64,000 nt of DNA from Lysobacteraceae bacterium NML08-0793 (lineage in GTDB: Bacteria; Pseudomonadota; Gammaproteobacteria; Xanthomonadales; Xanthomonadaceae). The position numbers and the translations under genes are program-made. The stretch is from positions 434,001 through 498,000 of the forward strand of contig NWQR01000001.1 of NCBI GenBank assembly GCA_002798275.1, written 5' to 3'. The notes under the pieces were generated by a model that made no database searches, had not been told where the DNA came from, and worked only from the letters and a program-made list of their open reading frames with translations. Positions 55,380 to 64,000 of this stretch are shown here, piece by piece. Positions within the stretch are counted from its first letter, which is position 1. Each line of letters begins with the position of its first letter.

Positions 55380-56528
55380 ATGATTGCAATGGAAAATGCC
55401 ACCCCACCCCCACTGCCAACACAAGCCCCGCCGCAAAGCACGGCCATCGGCAAACACCCATGCCCTGAATGCGGCGGCAATCTGGAGTGGAATGCCCGCA
55501 AACAGGCATTGGTTTGCCCCTATTGCGGCACCACGGCCGACTGGCAGAACGCCGAAGCCGAGCTTGGCCAAAGCATCGTCGAACTTGACCTGGAAGAAGC
55601 CCTGCAAAACCCCGCCATCGCCTCGAAAAACTGGGGCGGTGCGCGCAAGGAAGTGAAGTGCCAGAGCTGCCATGCGGTTTCGATATTTGTTGACAACCGC
55701 GTGGCGCAACGCTGCGATTTCTGCGGCTCACCGGCCATCGTCGCGCATCAGGACAGCGGCGACACCCTCACCCCGCAAAGCATCCTGCCGTTCAAAGTCA
55801 GCGATGGACAAATCCGCGACCTGATCCGCAAGTGGTATCGAACCCGCTGGTTTGCACCCAACCGCCTCAAAACTGCGGCATTGACCGACACCCTGCACGG
55901 CATCTACCTGCCGTACTGGACGTTCGATGCCCATGTCGATGCCCACTGGCGTGCGGATGCCGGTTATTACTACTACGAAACCGAGCATTACCGCGACAGC
56001 AAAGGCGAGCAACAAACCCGGCAAGTGCGGCATACCCGCTGGGAACCGGCCTCGGGCTGGCTGAAGCATTTTTTTGACGACGAGCTGGTGCCAGGCAGCA
56101 ATGGCGTGCATCAAAAACTGCTACGGGAAGTGGAGCCCTTCCCCACCCGAACCGATCTCAAGCCCTATTCGCCCGAATATGTACGCGGCTGGACAGTGGA
56201 GCGCTACCAGACCGACTTGCCCACCGCCGCCACACAAAGCCGCAAGCAAATGGATGCCAAGCTCGAAGCGCTCTGCATCGAGCAAATCCCCGGCGATACC
56301 TACCGCGACCTTGAAATCAGCGCCCACTATCAGGGACGCACTTTCAAACACATTCTGGTTCCGGTCTGGCTGGTGAGCTATACCTATGGCAGCAAAACCT
56401 TCCAGATTGTCGCCAATGGCTATACCGGCCAGATTGCCGGTGAACGGCCTTACAGTTGGATCAAGATTTCCATCGCTTCGCTGCTAGCCATCCTCGTGCT
56501 CGGCATCGTCGTCTATCTGATGCGCTAA
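55380..56528 (+). CDS. Zinc-ribbon membrane protein (YdjG-like), partner of SPFH protein
   Basis: 382 aa. Two zinc-ribbon pairs are seen in the N-terminal 120 residues: CPECGG...CPYCG and CQSC...CDFCG. A central domain of unknown fold follows (GIYLPYWTFDAHVDAHWRAD, FKHILVPVWLVSYTYG), and a single C-terminal membrane helix ends the protein (ISIASLLAILVLGIVVYLMR). It resembles the YdjG-type zinc-ribbon proteins that sit with SPFH YdjI in Bacillus. ATG 55380 is used; ATG 55389 is an alternative. It is cotranscribed with the SPFH gene. Confidence 0.8.
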   Translation: MIAMENATPPPLPTQAPPQSTAIGKHPCPECGGNLEWNARKQALVCPYCGTTADWQNAEAELGQSIVELDLEEALQNPAIASKNWGGARKEVKCQSCHAVSIFVDNRVAQRCDFCGSPAIVAHQDSGDTLTPQSILPFKVSDGQIRDLIRKWYRTRWFAPNRLKTAALTDTLHGIYLPYWTFDAHVDAHWRADAGYYYYETEHYRDSKGEQQTRQVRHTRWEPASGWLKHFFDDELVPGSNGVHQKLLREVEPFPTRTDLKPYSPEYVRGWTVERYQTDLPTAATQSRKQMDAKLEALCIEQIPGDTYRDLEISAHYQGRTFKHILVPVWLVSYTYGSKTFQIVANGYTGQIAGERPYSWIKISIASLLAILVLGIVVYLMR

Positions 56529-56547
56529 ACCCAGCAAAGAACGGCCT

Positions 56548-56582
56548 AAAAAAGCAAACGCCCGGCAAATGTGCCGGGCGTT
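56548..56582 (-). terminator. Terminator of the comEA-like gene
   Basis: Stem AACGCCCGGCA / TGCCGGGCGTT (56582-56572 and 56567-56557, minus strand) with a 4-nt loop, followed on the minus strand by TTGCTTTTTT. It separates the convergent zinc-ribbon and comEA-like genes. Confidence 0.85.
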
Positions 56583-56605
56583 ATCTCATCAGGCAGATGG
56601 GGCGC

Positions 56606-56974
56606 TTATTGCTTGCCAGCCTCACTACTGGCAACACGTCGCTCGGCAGGCCGCGCCGCACGCTGCGGTTGCGGGCTTGCGGCGCGCTGCGCCGGGGCGG
56701 CAGAACCGACATTCATGCGGTCGATATTGCGCTCCACCGTGGCAAGGCCGATGCCACGCACATTGACCAGTTCTTCCACGCTCTTGAACGGGCCGTTTTG
56801 CTGGCGATATTCAACAATCGCCTGTGCCTTGGCCGGACCGACATTGACCAGTACCCGGCTGAGGGCTTCGGCATCGGCGGTATTGATATTGACCACTTCA
56901 TTGGCAAAGGCGCTACCGGCAAGCAGCAACATCGACAGCAGCAGGGCTTTGACGGAGAAAAACACAGCTTTCAT
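56606..56974 (-). CDS. comEA: ComEA-like helix-hairpin-helix protein
   Basis: 122 aa. A Sec signal (about 1-24, ending GSAFA-NE) is followed by tandem HhH motifs: VNINTADAEALSRVLVNVGP and VEELVNVRGIGLATVER. The C-terminal tail is Ala/Arg/Pro-rich. AAGGAG precedes ATG 56974. In naturally competent proteobacteria this soluble periplasmic ComEA binds incoming DNA and works with retractable type IV pili, whose regulatory and minor-pilin genes are in this window. Competence itself is inferred. Confidence 0.9.
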   Translation of the reverse strand: MKAVFFSVKALLLSMLLLAGSAFANEVVNINTADAEALSRVLVNVGPAKAQAIVEYRQQNGPFKSVEELVNVRGIGLATVERNIDRMNVGSAAPAQRAASPQPQRAARPAERRVASSEAGKQ

Positions 56975-57132
56975 GGCGGACTCCTTGGTTGGGAATACCC
57001 GGCCATTCCGGGCAGGTTCAGTGTCCTGCTTTGGCCTTGCCGGCACCATCAGCCAACGCCGCTGTCATCGGCCAGCCAAAGCGCATCGAAGCTGTCAGAT
57101 TTTTACCGGCCAGCCGGGCAGACAAGCGCCAT

Positions 57133-57906
57133 TTAGCCCTGCAACAATTCCCAGCCAAAGCGGCCAATCATCAAACAAAGCAGCAGCATGAAGCCACGTC
57201 GCAACCAGCGGCTGCCACCGCGCATTGCCAGCCGCGCGCCAAGCAAGCCACCGCACAGATTGGCTGCGGCAAGCGGTATCGCCCATGCCCAAACCACATG
57301 CCCGCTGGGTACGAAATACACCAGCGCTGCCAGATTGGTAGTGAGGTTGATGACCTTGGAAGAAGCGGTGGCGGTCAAGAAATCAAAGGAATAAAACCGC
57401 ACGAACACAAAGGCCAGAAGGCTGCCGGTGCCGGGGCCGAAAATACCGTCGTAAAAGCCGATGGCCGCCCCCAGCAGCAGGCCAAGCCAATGCTCACGTC
57501 GGCTTAATTGCTGCTCGCGTGCAATCTGCCCTAGGTCTTTTTTCAAAAAGGTATAAAACGCCATCACCACCAACAGCACGAAGATGGCGGGCTTCAGCCA
57601 GGCGGTCGGCAGATGCGCCACCAGCCGTGCGCCCAGCCAAGAAAACACGAATGCCAGCACCGCCGCAGGCAACAGCATCCGCCACGGCACGCGCAGACGA
57701 CGCAGATACTGGCTGGTCGCCATCCAAGTGCCATTGAACGAGGCAAACTTGTTGATGCCCATAATCTGCGCCACCCGAATATCGGCTGGCAATGTGTTGA
57801 TAAGGCCGGGCAACTGCAACAGCCCGCCCCCGCCCACCGCCGCGTCCATAAGCCCCGCAGCAAAGCCGATGGCAAGCAGCCACAGCCATTGCGTCTCGAA
57901 CATCAT
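57133..57906 (-). CDS. TSUP family (TauE/SafE) permease
   Basis: 257 aa inner-membrane protein with about eight hydrophobic segments. The N-terminal repeat AAVGGGGLLQLPGLI and the later GAAIGFYDGIFGPGTGSLLAF are the paired TSUP signature of the YfcA type. Members move sulfite, sulfoacetate or related anions; the substrate here cannot be read. ATG 57906 is chosen over a TTG at 57924. Confidence 0.88.
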   Translation of the reverse strand: MMFETQWLWLLAIGFAAGLMDAAVGGGGLLQLPGLINTLPADIRVAQIMGINKFASFNGTWMATSQYLRRLRVPWRMLLPAAVLAFVFSWLGARLVAHLPTAWLKPAIFVLLVVMAFYTFLKKDLGQIAREQQLSRREHWLGLLLGAAIGFYDGIFGPGTGSLLAFVFVRFYSFDFLTATASSKVINLTTNLAALVYFVPSGHVVWAWAIPLAAANLCGGLLGARLAMRGGSRWLRRGFMLLLCLMIGRFGWELLQG

Positions 57907-57919
57907 GCCGCCCTGCCGC

Positions 57920-57949
57920 AGCAAAAACCCGCCGATGACGGCGGGTTTT
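57920..57949 (-). terminator. Terminator of ychF
   Basis: Stem AAAACCCGCC (57949-57940, minus) / GGCGGGTTTT (57933-57924), followed by T. It lies 6 bp after the ychF stop and just before the permease start. Confidence 0.8.
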
Positions 57950-57954
57950 GCGCA

Positions 57955-59046
57955 TTACACATTGAAACGGAAGTGCAGTACATCACCTTCGGCCACCCGG
58001 TATTCCTTGCCTTCGAGCCGCAGTCGGCCCGCCTCTTTGGCACCGGCTTCGCCCTTGTATTTGATGAAATCGTCAAACGCGATGGTTTCAGCGCGAATGA
58101 AGCCTTTTTCAAAATCGGTGTGGATGACCGCAGCGGCCTGCGGCGCGGTGGCGCCTTTCTTGACTGTCCAAGCGCGCACTTCCTTGACCCCGGCGGTGAA
58201 ATAAGTCTGCAAGCCCAGCAAGGTATAGGCCGCACGAATCACGCGGTTCAAGCCCGGCTCTTCAAGCCCCAGATCGGCAAGGAAGGTATTGCGGTCGGCA
58301 TCGTCCAGTTGCGAGAGTTCTTCTTCAATCGCGGCGGAAACCGGCACCACTTGCGAGCCTTCGGCTTCGGCATGACGGCGCACCGCATCCAGATGCGGAT
58401 TGTTGTCAAAGCCGTCTTCAAGCACATTCGCCACATACATCACCGGCTTGATGGTGAGCAAAAACAAGTCGCGGATGACCGCCTGCTCGTCGTCTGACAG
58501 CCCAAGTGCGCGTACTGGGCGTCCGGCATCCAGCCCCTCACGCACGCGTGCAAGCACTTCCACGCGTCGCTTGGCATCCTTGTCGCCACTTTTGGCATTG
58601 CGCTCGGCCCTTTGCAGGGCTTTTTCCACCGATTCAAGATCGGCCAGCGCCAACTCGGTATCAATGGTTTCGATATCGGCCAGCGGATCAACCTTGTTGC
58701 TGACATGAATCACATCCGGGTGTTCAAAGCAGCGCACCACATGGGCGATGGCATCCACCTCGCGGATATTGGCAAGAAACTTGTTGCCCAGCCCCTCGCC
58801 TTTGGCGGCACCGGCGACCAGGCCAGCGATATCGACAAACTCCACGGCGGTGGGAATGACACGCTCGGGCTTGACGATTTCGGACAGCGCATCCAGACGC
58901 GGGTCGGGCACCGGCACCACGCCGACATTCGGCTCGATGGTGCAGAACGGGAAATTGGCCGCGGCGATACCGGCGCGGGTCAGGGCATTGAAAAGCGTGG
59001 ATTTACCGACATTCGGCAGTCCCACGATGCCGCATTGAATGGCCAT
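57955..59046 (-). CDS. ychF: Ribosome-associated ATPase YchF/EngD
   Basis: 363 aa, normal length. The G1-like motif is [11 protein letters not shown], then [20 protein letters not shown]. The TGS domain closes the protein ([11 protein letters not shown]). YchF binds ATP in preference to GTP and associates with ribosomes; it modulates stress responses. It follows pth by 33 bp, the conserved pth-ychF order. Confidence 0.97.
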   Translation of the reverse strand: MAIQCGIVGLPNVGKSTLFNALTRAGIAAANFPFCTIEPNVGVVPVPDPRLDALSEIVKPERVIPTAVEFVDIAGLVAGAAKGEGLGNKFLANIREVDAIAHVVRCFEHPDVIHVSNKVDPLADIETIDTELALADLESVEKALQRAERNAKSGDKDAKRRVEVLARVREGLDAGRPVRALGLSDDEQAVIRDLFLLTIKPVMYVANVLEDGFDNNPHLDAVRRHAEAEGSQVVPVSAAIEEELSQLDDADRNTFLADLGLEEPGLNRVIRAAYTLLGLQTYFTAGVKEVRAWTVKKGATAPQAAAVIHTDFEKGFIRAETIAFDDFIKYKGEAGAKEAGRLRLEGKEYRVAEGDVLHFRFNV

Positions 59047-59079
59047 GAAGAATCCTCAAAGCAAAGCGTCGCGCAAGGC

Positions 59080-59676
59080 TCAAGCCTCGCCACGACGGGA
59101 AGGGGAAGTATGCAGGCGTTTCATCGCCTCGTTGAAATTGCCCGCGACCGCCAGCGGCAGCACTTGGCAGGCGGCATCAATCGCGCGTCCGGTCAGGGCA
59201 TCGTCCTCGGCACCGGCTCGTCCCAGCACCCAGCCAACTACCCGGTCTTTGTGGCCGGGATGGCCGATGCCCACCCGCAGGCGGTGAAACTTGCCATGCC
59301 CCAGCACGCGCATGATGTCGCGCAGACCGTTCTGGCCGCCGTGGCCGCCATCGAACTTCAGGCGAATATCGCCTGCGGCAAGATCCAGCTCATCGTGCGC
59401 AACCAGCATTTGCTCCGGTGCAATTTTCCAGAACTGCAACGCCGCCAGTACCGATTTGCCCGACAGGTTCATAAAGGTGGACGGCTTCAGCAGCCACACA
59501 TCCTGCCCGGCAATGTTTGCCCGCGCCACGCTGCCAAACAGCTTGCCTTCGACCCGCCAAGGGGCACCGCCATTTTCTGCCAGGGTATCCACAAAACGAA
59601 AACCCGCGTTGTGGCGGGTTCCGGCGTGTTCGGCTCCGGGATTGCCAAGGCCGACGATCAGACGCAATTCACTCAT
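59080..59676 (-). CDS. pth: Peptidyl-tRNA hydrolase
   Basis: 198 aa. The family start LRLIVGLGNPGAEHAGTRHN contains the catalytic His of TRHN; VAHDELDLAAGDIRLK holds the catalytic Asp, and KPSTFMNLSG the substrate Asn. It recycles peptidyl-tRNAs released from stalled ribosomes. It lies between rplY and ychF as in E. coli relatives; a stem at 59692-59716 separates it from rplY. Confidence 0.97.
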   Translation of the reverse strand: MSELRLIVGLGNPGAEHAGTRHNAGFRFVDTLAENGGAPWRVEGKLFGSVARANIAGQDVWLLKPSTFMNLSGKSVLAALQFWKIAPEQMLVAHDELDLAAGDIRLKFDGGHGGQNGLRDIMRVLGHGKFHRLRVGIGHPGHKDRVVGWVLGRAGAEDDALTGRAIDAACQVLPLAVAGNFNEAMKRLHTSPSRRGEA

Positions 59677-59687
59677 AACTCACAAGA

Positions 59688-59716
59688 CAAAGGCGGCGCG
59701 GGATTGCCGCGCCGCC
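59688..59716 (-). terminator. Terminator-like stem between rplY and pth
   Basis: GGCGGCGCGG (59692-59701) / CCGCGCCGCC (59707-59716) with a 5-nt loop. On the minus strand it is followed by TTTGTCTTG, a weak U tract. It may reduce read-through from rplY to pth. Confidence 0.6.
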
Positions 59717-59725
59717 CGATGGCAA

Positions 59726-60352
59726 TTACTCGCCTTCGCCTTCTGCCGGTGCTTCTTCTGCATCGGCGGCATCTTCCTTAATGAAGCGTGCCACGGCCAC
59801 GGCCGGGTTGAACTCGTCGCTGATGGCATGCGCAAGACGCACACCTTCGGGCAACTTGACGTCAGACAGGTGCACGGTATCACCGGCCTTGATGCTGCCC
59901 AGATCCACTTCGATGAACTCCGGCAGATGGCGCGGCAACATCACCACTTCAACATCGTTCAGCTCGCTGGTTACCGACACTTCGGCCGACTTGCCCGCAG
60001 GCGAGGTTTCGATATTGATGAAGTGCAGCGGCACACGCACGGTGATTTCCACACCCTGCGGGATGCGCTGGAAGTCCAGGTGCATGATGATCTGCTTGTA
60101 CGGATGGCGCTGCATATCGCGCAGCAGCACGCGCTCAACCTTGCCGTCAATATCCAAGCTAATCAGCGAGGAATAGAACCAGTCATGCTGTTGAGCCAGC
60201 CACACCGGCTCTTGGTTCAGGGTGATGCTCTGCGGGGCTTCGCCACCGCCGTAAATCACGGCGGGAAGCTGGCCAGCACGACGCAGGCGGCGGCTCGCAC
60301 CTTTCCCCTCGTCTTTGCGGACATACGCCGTCAGTTTGTGTTCGTTCGACAT
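59726..60352 (-). CDS. rplY: 50S ribosomal protein L25 (CTC form)
   Basis: 208 aa. An L25 N-domain (about 5-95; LTAYVRKDEGKGASRRLRRA, then GQLPAVIYGGG) is joined to a CTC-type C-terminal beta domain (about 100-190), ending in an acidic Ala/Glu tail. It binds 5S rRNA. Start ATG 60352 is chosen; an in-frame open stretch up to 60457 is not conserved. It lies between prs and pth, a conserved order. Confidence 0.96.
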   Translation of the reverse strand: MSNEHKLTAYVRKDEGKGASRRLRRAGQLPAVIYGGGEAPQSITLNQEPVWLAQQHDWFYSSLISLDIDGKVERVLLRDMQRHPYKQIIMHLDFQRIPQGVEITVRVPLHFINIETSPAGKSAEVSVTSELNDVEVVMLPRHLPEFIEVDLGSIKAGDTVHLSDVKLPEGVRLAHAISDEFNPAVAVARFIKEDAADAEEAPAEGEGE

Positions 60353-60459
60353 GATTTGTCTCTCTAGGTTGTTGAAAAGCCGCATCGCTGCGGCCTGGCA
60401 ACTCCTCCGCGACCAGAGGAGCCGATTTGCGCAGCTTGCGCCGCGCGAATAGGTCAAGA

Positions 60460-60482
60460 CGCTGCCGAATGATTCGGCAGCG
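60460..60482 (-). other. Perfect hairpin between prs and rplY
   Basis: CGCTGCCGAAT (60460-60470) / ATTCGGCAGCG (60472-60482) is an 11-bp inverted repeat around one base, just after the prs stop. There is no U tract, so it is an mRNA-end stem or processing site. Confidence 0.55.
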
Positions 60483-60487
60483 CCCGG

Positions 60488-61444
60488 TCAATCCACATAC
60501 AAAGAGCTGACCGACTCACCAAACGCGATACGGCGGATGGTTTCGGCCAGAATCTCGGCAACGGAAATCTGGCGAATCTTGTCACAGGTGCGTGCCGCAT
60601 CGGACAACGGAATGGTGTCGGTTACGACCAGCTCATCCAGTGCCGAGCGGGTGATGTTGTCGATGGCAGGACCGGACAACACCGGATGGGTAATGTAGGC
60701 CGCCACGCGCGCGGCACCATTTTCTTTCAGCGCCGCAGCCGCCGCACACAAGGTGCCGGCGGTATCGACGATATCGTCCACCAGCACGCAGTTCTTGCCG
60801 GCCACATCACCGATGATGTTCATCACCGTGGCGACGTTGGCACGCGGGCGACGCTTGTCGATGATGGCAAGATCGGCATCGTCCAGACGTTTGGCGATGG
60901 CGCGGGCACGCACCACACCGCCCACGTCAGGCGAAACCACCACCATGTTTTCGGTGCCGTACACGCGCCAGATGTCCGCAAGCAGCAGTGGCGATGCGTA
61001 AACATTGTCCACCGGCACGTTGAAGAAACCCTGGATTTGGTCGGCATGCAGGTCGAGCGTCAGCAAACGGTCGGTATTGACCACGCTGAACATGCTGGCA
61101 GCGACTTTCGCGGTAATCGGCACACGTGCCGAGCGCGGGCGGCGATCCTGACGGGCATAACCGAAATACGGCACCACTGCGGTAACACGCGAGGCCGAGG
61201 CACGGCGCAGCGCGTCAATCAGCACCAGCAGCTCCATCAGGTTTTCGGCGCTGGGGGCACAGGTCGGCTGGATGACATACACATCCTTGCCGCGCACGCT
61301 TTCTTCGATTTCCACCTGCACCTCGCCGTCGGAGAAGCGACCGACCAGTGCCTTGCCCATGCGGATGCCCAACTCGTCACACACGGCCTTGGCCAGCGGG
61401 CGATTGGCGTTACCGGAGAAAACCAGCAGATTGCGATCGTCCAT
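60488..61444 (-). CDS. prs: Ribose-phosphate pyrophosphokinase
   Basis: 318 aa. It makes PRPP from ribose-5-phosphate and ATP. Motifs: [41 protein letters not shown] and the PRPP loop [15 protein letters not shown] 61444 is preferred to a TTG two codons upstream. It follows tRNA-Gln by about 90 bp in the same direction, so both probably belong to the lolB-ispE transcript. Confidence 0.97.
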   Translation of the reverse strand: MDDRNLLVFSGNANRPLAKAVCDELGIRMGKALVGRFSDGEVQVEIEESVRGKDVYVIQPTCAPSAENLMELLVLIDALRRASASRVTAVVPYFGYARQDRRPRSARVPITAKVAASMFSVVNTDRLLTLDLHADQIQGFFNVPVDNVYASPLLLADIWRVYGTENMVVVSPDVGGVVRARAIAKRLDDADLAIIDKRRPRANVATVMNIIGDVAGKNCVLVDDIVDTAGTLCAAAAALKENGAARVAAYITHPVLSGPAIDNITRSALDELVVTDTIPLSDAARTCDKIRQISVAEILAETIRRIAFGESVSSLYVD

Positions 61445-61535
61445 TGCCAACTCGGAAATTCAAGTGGAAGAAAGAAAATTGGACGAATGCGAAGCCCAGC
61501 CGGATAGGGAGGTTTCTCATTCGTCCTGTTGAATA

Positions 61536-61611
61536 TGGCAGGGGCGGAAGGATTCGAACCTACGCATGCCAGGATCAAAACCTGGTGCCTTAACCACTTG
61601 GCGACGCCCCT
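61536..61611 (-). tRNA. tRNA-Gln(TTG), overlapping the ispE stop codon
   Basis: 76 nt with encoded CCA. Minus strand: acceptor AGGGGCG/CGCCCCT, D arm GCCAAGTGGTTAAGGC, anticodon stem CCAGG/CCTGG around TTTTGAT (anticodon TTG), T arm AGGTTCGAATCCT. The first two bases (61611, 61610) are also the last two bases of the ispE stop TAG (61612-61610). No promoter was found between, so it must be cut from the ispE-prs transcript. Confidence 0.96.
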
Positions 61612-62488
61612 AAATTGTTCTCTCCAGTGCATCCAGTAATGGCGAGTGCTTGGCACCTGCCGCTATCTGCACCTCCAGACCTGCCGGAAGGCGGGTGCGG
61701 GCGGCTTCGGCTTCATCGCGTGTTGCAAATTCGACGAAACAACCGCTACCACTGCCGGTCAACCTAGCCTTGCCTATGCCAGAAAGCGTATCGAGCATTG
61801 CCGCAACGGCAGCTTCGCGCTTTCTTAGCACCGGCTCGAACACGTTGCCGACCCGTTCCCCGGAGAGGAAGTGCCGTATTGTGGCGGGCTTTGCGTTGCG
61901 AGTCAAATCTTTTGACTGAAAAAGTTCTGCGGTGGGCACATGCACCCCGGGAAACGCCAGCAAATAAGCGGCATCGGGCAGTTCTACCGGGGTGATGCGC
62001 TCGCCCACGCCTTCGGCCCAGGCATTGCGTCCGTGCACGAAAACCGGCACATCTGCGCCCAGCCGCAAACCCAGTTGCGCCAGTGCATCCACGGACAAAT
62101 CCAGCCGCCAGAGCCGGTTCAATGCGCGCAGGACAGTGGCTGCATCGGAGGAGCCGCCGCCAAAGCCGCCCCCTGCCGGAATACGTTTTTCAATGGCGAT
62201 ATCCACGCCCTGCCGGATACCGCTTGCCGCCTGCAACAATCGCGCGGCACGCACGGCCAGATCATCGGCCTCGGCCACGCCAGCTACCGAGGTGCCCAAG
62301 CGATGAATCGCACCGTCTTGGCGCAGCCTCAAATGCACGGTATCGCCCCAGTCCAGCAGGCGAAACACGGTTTGCAGCAGGTGGTAGCCATCCGCACGTC
62401 GGCCGGTGATTTCCAGCATCAAATTGAGTTTTGCAGGCGCAGGCCAAGCACTCCAGCCAGCGCTTTGGGGGAAGTCGTTTTCACTCAT
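61610..62488 (-). CDS. ispE: 4-diphosphocytidyl-2-C-methyl-D-erythritol kinase
   Basis: 292 aa GHMP kinase. It phosphorylates CDP-ME in the MEP isoprenoid pathway that feeds IspA, also encoded here. The CDP-ME end shows [20 protein letters not shown] and the ATP loop is [32 protein letters not shown] closes the GHMP motif set. ATG 62488 overlaps lolB by 8 bp. The TAG stop overlaps the tRNA-Gln 5' end by two bases. The lolB-ispE-tRNA-prs order is conserved in gammaproteobacteria. Confidence 0.96.
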   Translation of the reverse strand: MSENDFPQSAGWSAWPAPAKLNLMLEITGRRADGYHLLQTVFRLLDWGDTVHLRLRQDGAIHRLGTSVAGVAEADDLAVRAARLLQAASGIRQGVDIAIEKRIPAGGGFGGGSSDAATVLRALNRLWRLDLSVDALAQLGLRLGADVPVFVHGRNAWAEGVGERITPVELPDAAYLLAFPGVHVPTAELFQSKDLTRNAKPATIRHFLSGERVGNVFEPVLRKREAAVAAMLDTLSGIGKARLTGSGSGCFVEFATRDEAEAARTRLPAGLEVQIAAGAKHSPLLDALERTI

Positions 62489-63101
62489 TGCCTTCACTCC
62501 ATGTGTCCACGACCAGCCGCACGCGGTTTTCGCCCCGGCTTGCGCTGATGCGTGCAGGCCATTGTGCGCCGTGGCTGAACTCGATGTTCCAGCCATTTTG
62601 TAGCAGACCAATCAGTCGGCCTTCGGCATCAAAGCGATATTGCTCGGGCAGGCGCTCCGGTGCGGGACGACCACGCAGCCAGTACGGCAAGGATTCCAGC
62701 GGAATCTGCCAGCCGCTGACCTCATGCAGCAAGCGCGCCGCATCCCCCCCTTGCCGCGCGCCATCCGGCAAGCCATGAATGACCGCCGCATCTGGCCGCA
62801 CCACAAGCCGCCAACTTTGCCGGGTCAACGGCGCGGAGAGCACAACCTGATAATCCCGTGCCCCTTGCTGCTGCCATTCGAGCCGCGCATTGCCGCTGTT
62901 GCTGCCACTGGCCACAGCTACCCGCCCAAGCATTTGCCACGCCCCATCCACGCCAGTTGGCAGGGCGGCAACCAGACGCGCACAAATCTCGTCCTGCCCC
63001 GCCGCGGCACAGACATGGGCAGGCTTTTCCGGGCGGGCTTGCCGACCGGCACAGGCGACAACCCCAAGCAGCAACGCCGCGATCAGCGCCACCTGCCTCA
63101 C
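62481..63101 (-). CDS. lolB: Outer membrane lipoprotein receptor LolB
   Basis: 206 aa lipoprotein. The signal ends in lipobox VVAC (Cys17). The LolB beta-barrel fold shows [11 protein letters not shown] and [17 protein letters not shown], and the [20 protein letters not shown] segment is diagnostic. It accepts lipoproteins from LolA and inserts them in the outer membrane, BamD among them. The start is GTG 63101, overlapping the TPR gene stop by 4 bp. It overlaps ispE downstream by 8 bp. Confidence 0.95.
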   Translation of the reverse strand: MRQVALIAALLLGVVACAGRQARPEKPAHVCAAAGQDEICARLVAALPTGVDGAWQMLGRVAVASGSNSGNARLEWQQQGARDYQVVLSAPLTRQSWRLVVRPDAAVIHGLPDGARQGGDAARLLHEVSGWQIPLESLPYWLRGRPAPERLPEQYRFDAEGRLIGLLQNGWNIEFSHGAQWPARISASRGENRVRLVVDTWSEGNE

Positions 63102-64000
63102 GGCTCGGCTCCGGTTACTTGCAGTGCACGCTTCAGTGCCTGGTGTTCCGGGTCGATTTTGCGTGCTTCCTCAAAATACTGCCGCGCCTCATCACGCCGC
63201 CCCATCACCCACAATACTTCGGCCAGATGCGCGGCGACTTCGACATCACGATGCAGCAAAAAAGCGCGTTTTAACTGCGCCAATGCCTCCTGATGGCGCC
63301 CCAGTCGATACAGCACCCAGCCGTGGCTGTCGATGATCGCGCCGTTGTCCGGCTCAGCCACACGCGCCCGATCAATCAAAGCCAGTGCTTCCTGATAGCG
63401 CTGGGTGCGGTCGGCCAAGGTATAGCCCAGCGCATTGAGCGCGGCCACATTGTCCGGCTCAATCAGCAACATCTTGCGAAGGCCAGCTTCGGCACGGTCG
63501 ATATCGTCAAAGCGCGCCCAAGCAAGCGCCTGCGAATAAAGTATCGCCATGTCATCGGGCAAGGCCAGCAGGCCGCGTGCATAGGCATCCAATTCGCCTT
63601 CGCGGTCGCCATCTTTTTGCCGCAATTCGGCCTCGGCCAGAAAGCCATCGCGGCGCGCATCACGAACCGACTCCGCCGCCGCATCGGCTTCCGGGCTGCT
63701 GTTTTGCAGACGGCGCAGCTCGGCATAGGCTTCATCCTTGCGCTGCAGGGCATGCAGCACCACGGCGCGACGCAAGCGCAGCCAATGCGCCAATTCCGGA
63801 GCCGGGCGCTTGATGCTGTCATACCAGTCAAGCGCCGCCGGATATTGCTTCAGCATTTCCGCCATCTGCCCCAACAGCAGCCGATAACGCGGCTCGGCCT
63901 CGGGCGGGGGGGGCTGCATCTGCCGGTATAAAACCTCCAGCCGCTGAAAGTCGCCGGATCGCTCCAGCAAGGTTGCGCGCATCGCCTGGATGGGCAGGCT
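63098..64000 (-). CDS. TPR protein upstream of lolB, N-terminus outside window
   Basis: At least 300 codons are open to the right edge with no stop, so the gene continues beyond the window. The visible part is all tetratricopeptide repeats, e.g. LLLIEPDNVAALNALGYTLA-type units with ALALIDRARVAEPDNGAIID and SHGWVLYRLGRHQEALAQLK. Related proteins encoded before lolB in Pseudomonas (PA4667) and Xanthomonas are about 550-600 aa. Its stop overlaps the lolB GTG start by 4 bp. A role in outer-membrane lipoprotein handling is suggested only by position. Confidence 0.88.
   Translation of the reverse strand, partial: SLPIQAMRATLLERSGDFQRLEVLYRQMQPPPPEAEPRYRLLLGQMAEMLKQYPAALDWYDSIKRPAPELAHWLRLRRAVVLHALQRKDEAYAELRRLQNSSPEADAAAESVRDARRDGFLAEAELRQKDGDREGELDAYARGLLALPDDMAILYSQALAWARFDDIDRAEAGLRKMLLIEPDNVAALNALGYTLADRTQRYQEALALIDRARVAEPDNGAIIDSHGWVLYRLGRHQEALAQLKRAFLLHRDVEVAAHLAEVLWVMGRRDEARQYFEEARKIDPEHQALKRALQVTGAEP

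Overview
The window is a dense chromosomal stretch of a gammaproteobacterium, most likely a member of the Xanthomonadales/Lysobacteraceae. Several arrangements point there: sucCD next to pilSR, a fimT-pilV-pilW-pilX-pilY1-pilE minor-pilin operon, pst-pho genes running into ppk-ppx, a homodimeric-type NAD-dependent isocitrate dehydrogenase, and the infC-rpmI-rplT-pheST-ihfA block. Assignment to a genus is not possible from the sequence alone. Most genes look moderately GC-rich. Two blocks differ: the minor-pilin/pilY1 operon is AT-richer and the cyd operon is much GC-richer.

Layout. 1-1295 (-): sucCD, cut at the left edge. 1458-4655 (+): the pilus two-component pair pilS-pilR. 4774-7371 (-): clpB behind a sigma-32-type promoter. 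7456-9954 (-): a start/stop-overlapped chain rluD-pgeF-DUF4166-unknown. 10061-10927 (+): bamD. 11165-18713 (-): tRNA-Pro, a MerR-like regulator, ihfA, pheT, pheS, rplT, rpmI, infC (ATC start) and thrS. 19009 (+): tRNA-Val. 19252-25801 (-): the minor-pilin operon, with the AlgZ/FimS-type kinase gene divergent from it at 25910 (+). 27037-28402 (-): NAD-IDH and grxC. 28495-30090 (+): bepA.

30104-42928 (+) is a phosphate block: a porin and pstS, each with a Pho box, then pstCAB-phoU-phoB-phoR-ppk-ppx, continuing without a clear break into xseB-ispA. Uptake, sensing and polyphosphate storage are thus encoded in one direction. 42999-49796 (-) is a cydABX-cydDC operon for cytochrome bd oxidase and its assembly exporter, followed by a gene of unknown function. 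It looks foreign by composition. 50171-54222 (+) is an iron module (TonB-dependent catecholate-type receptor, PKHD hydroxylase, FMN alpha-hydroxy-acid oxidase) behind a Fur-box candidate. 54277-56528 (+) is a pair joining an SPFH protein that carries a C-terminal HTH to a zinc-ribbon membrane protein. 56606-57906 (-): a ComEA-like protein and a TauE/SafE permease. 57955-64000 (-): ychF, pth, rplY, prs, tRNA-Gln, ispE, lolB and a TPR protein cut by the right edge.

No insertion sequence, phage gene, CRISPR array or rRNA was seen. The items most worth a second look are the SPFH-HTH/zinc-ribbon pair, the compositionally foreign cyd operon with its unknown companion gene, the lone AlgZ-type kinase facing the minor-pilin operon with a candidate AlgR site, the non-AUG infC start, and the tRNA-Gln whose first bases lie inside the ispE stop codon.
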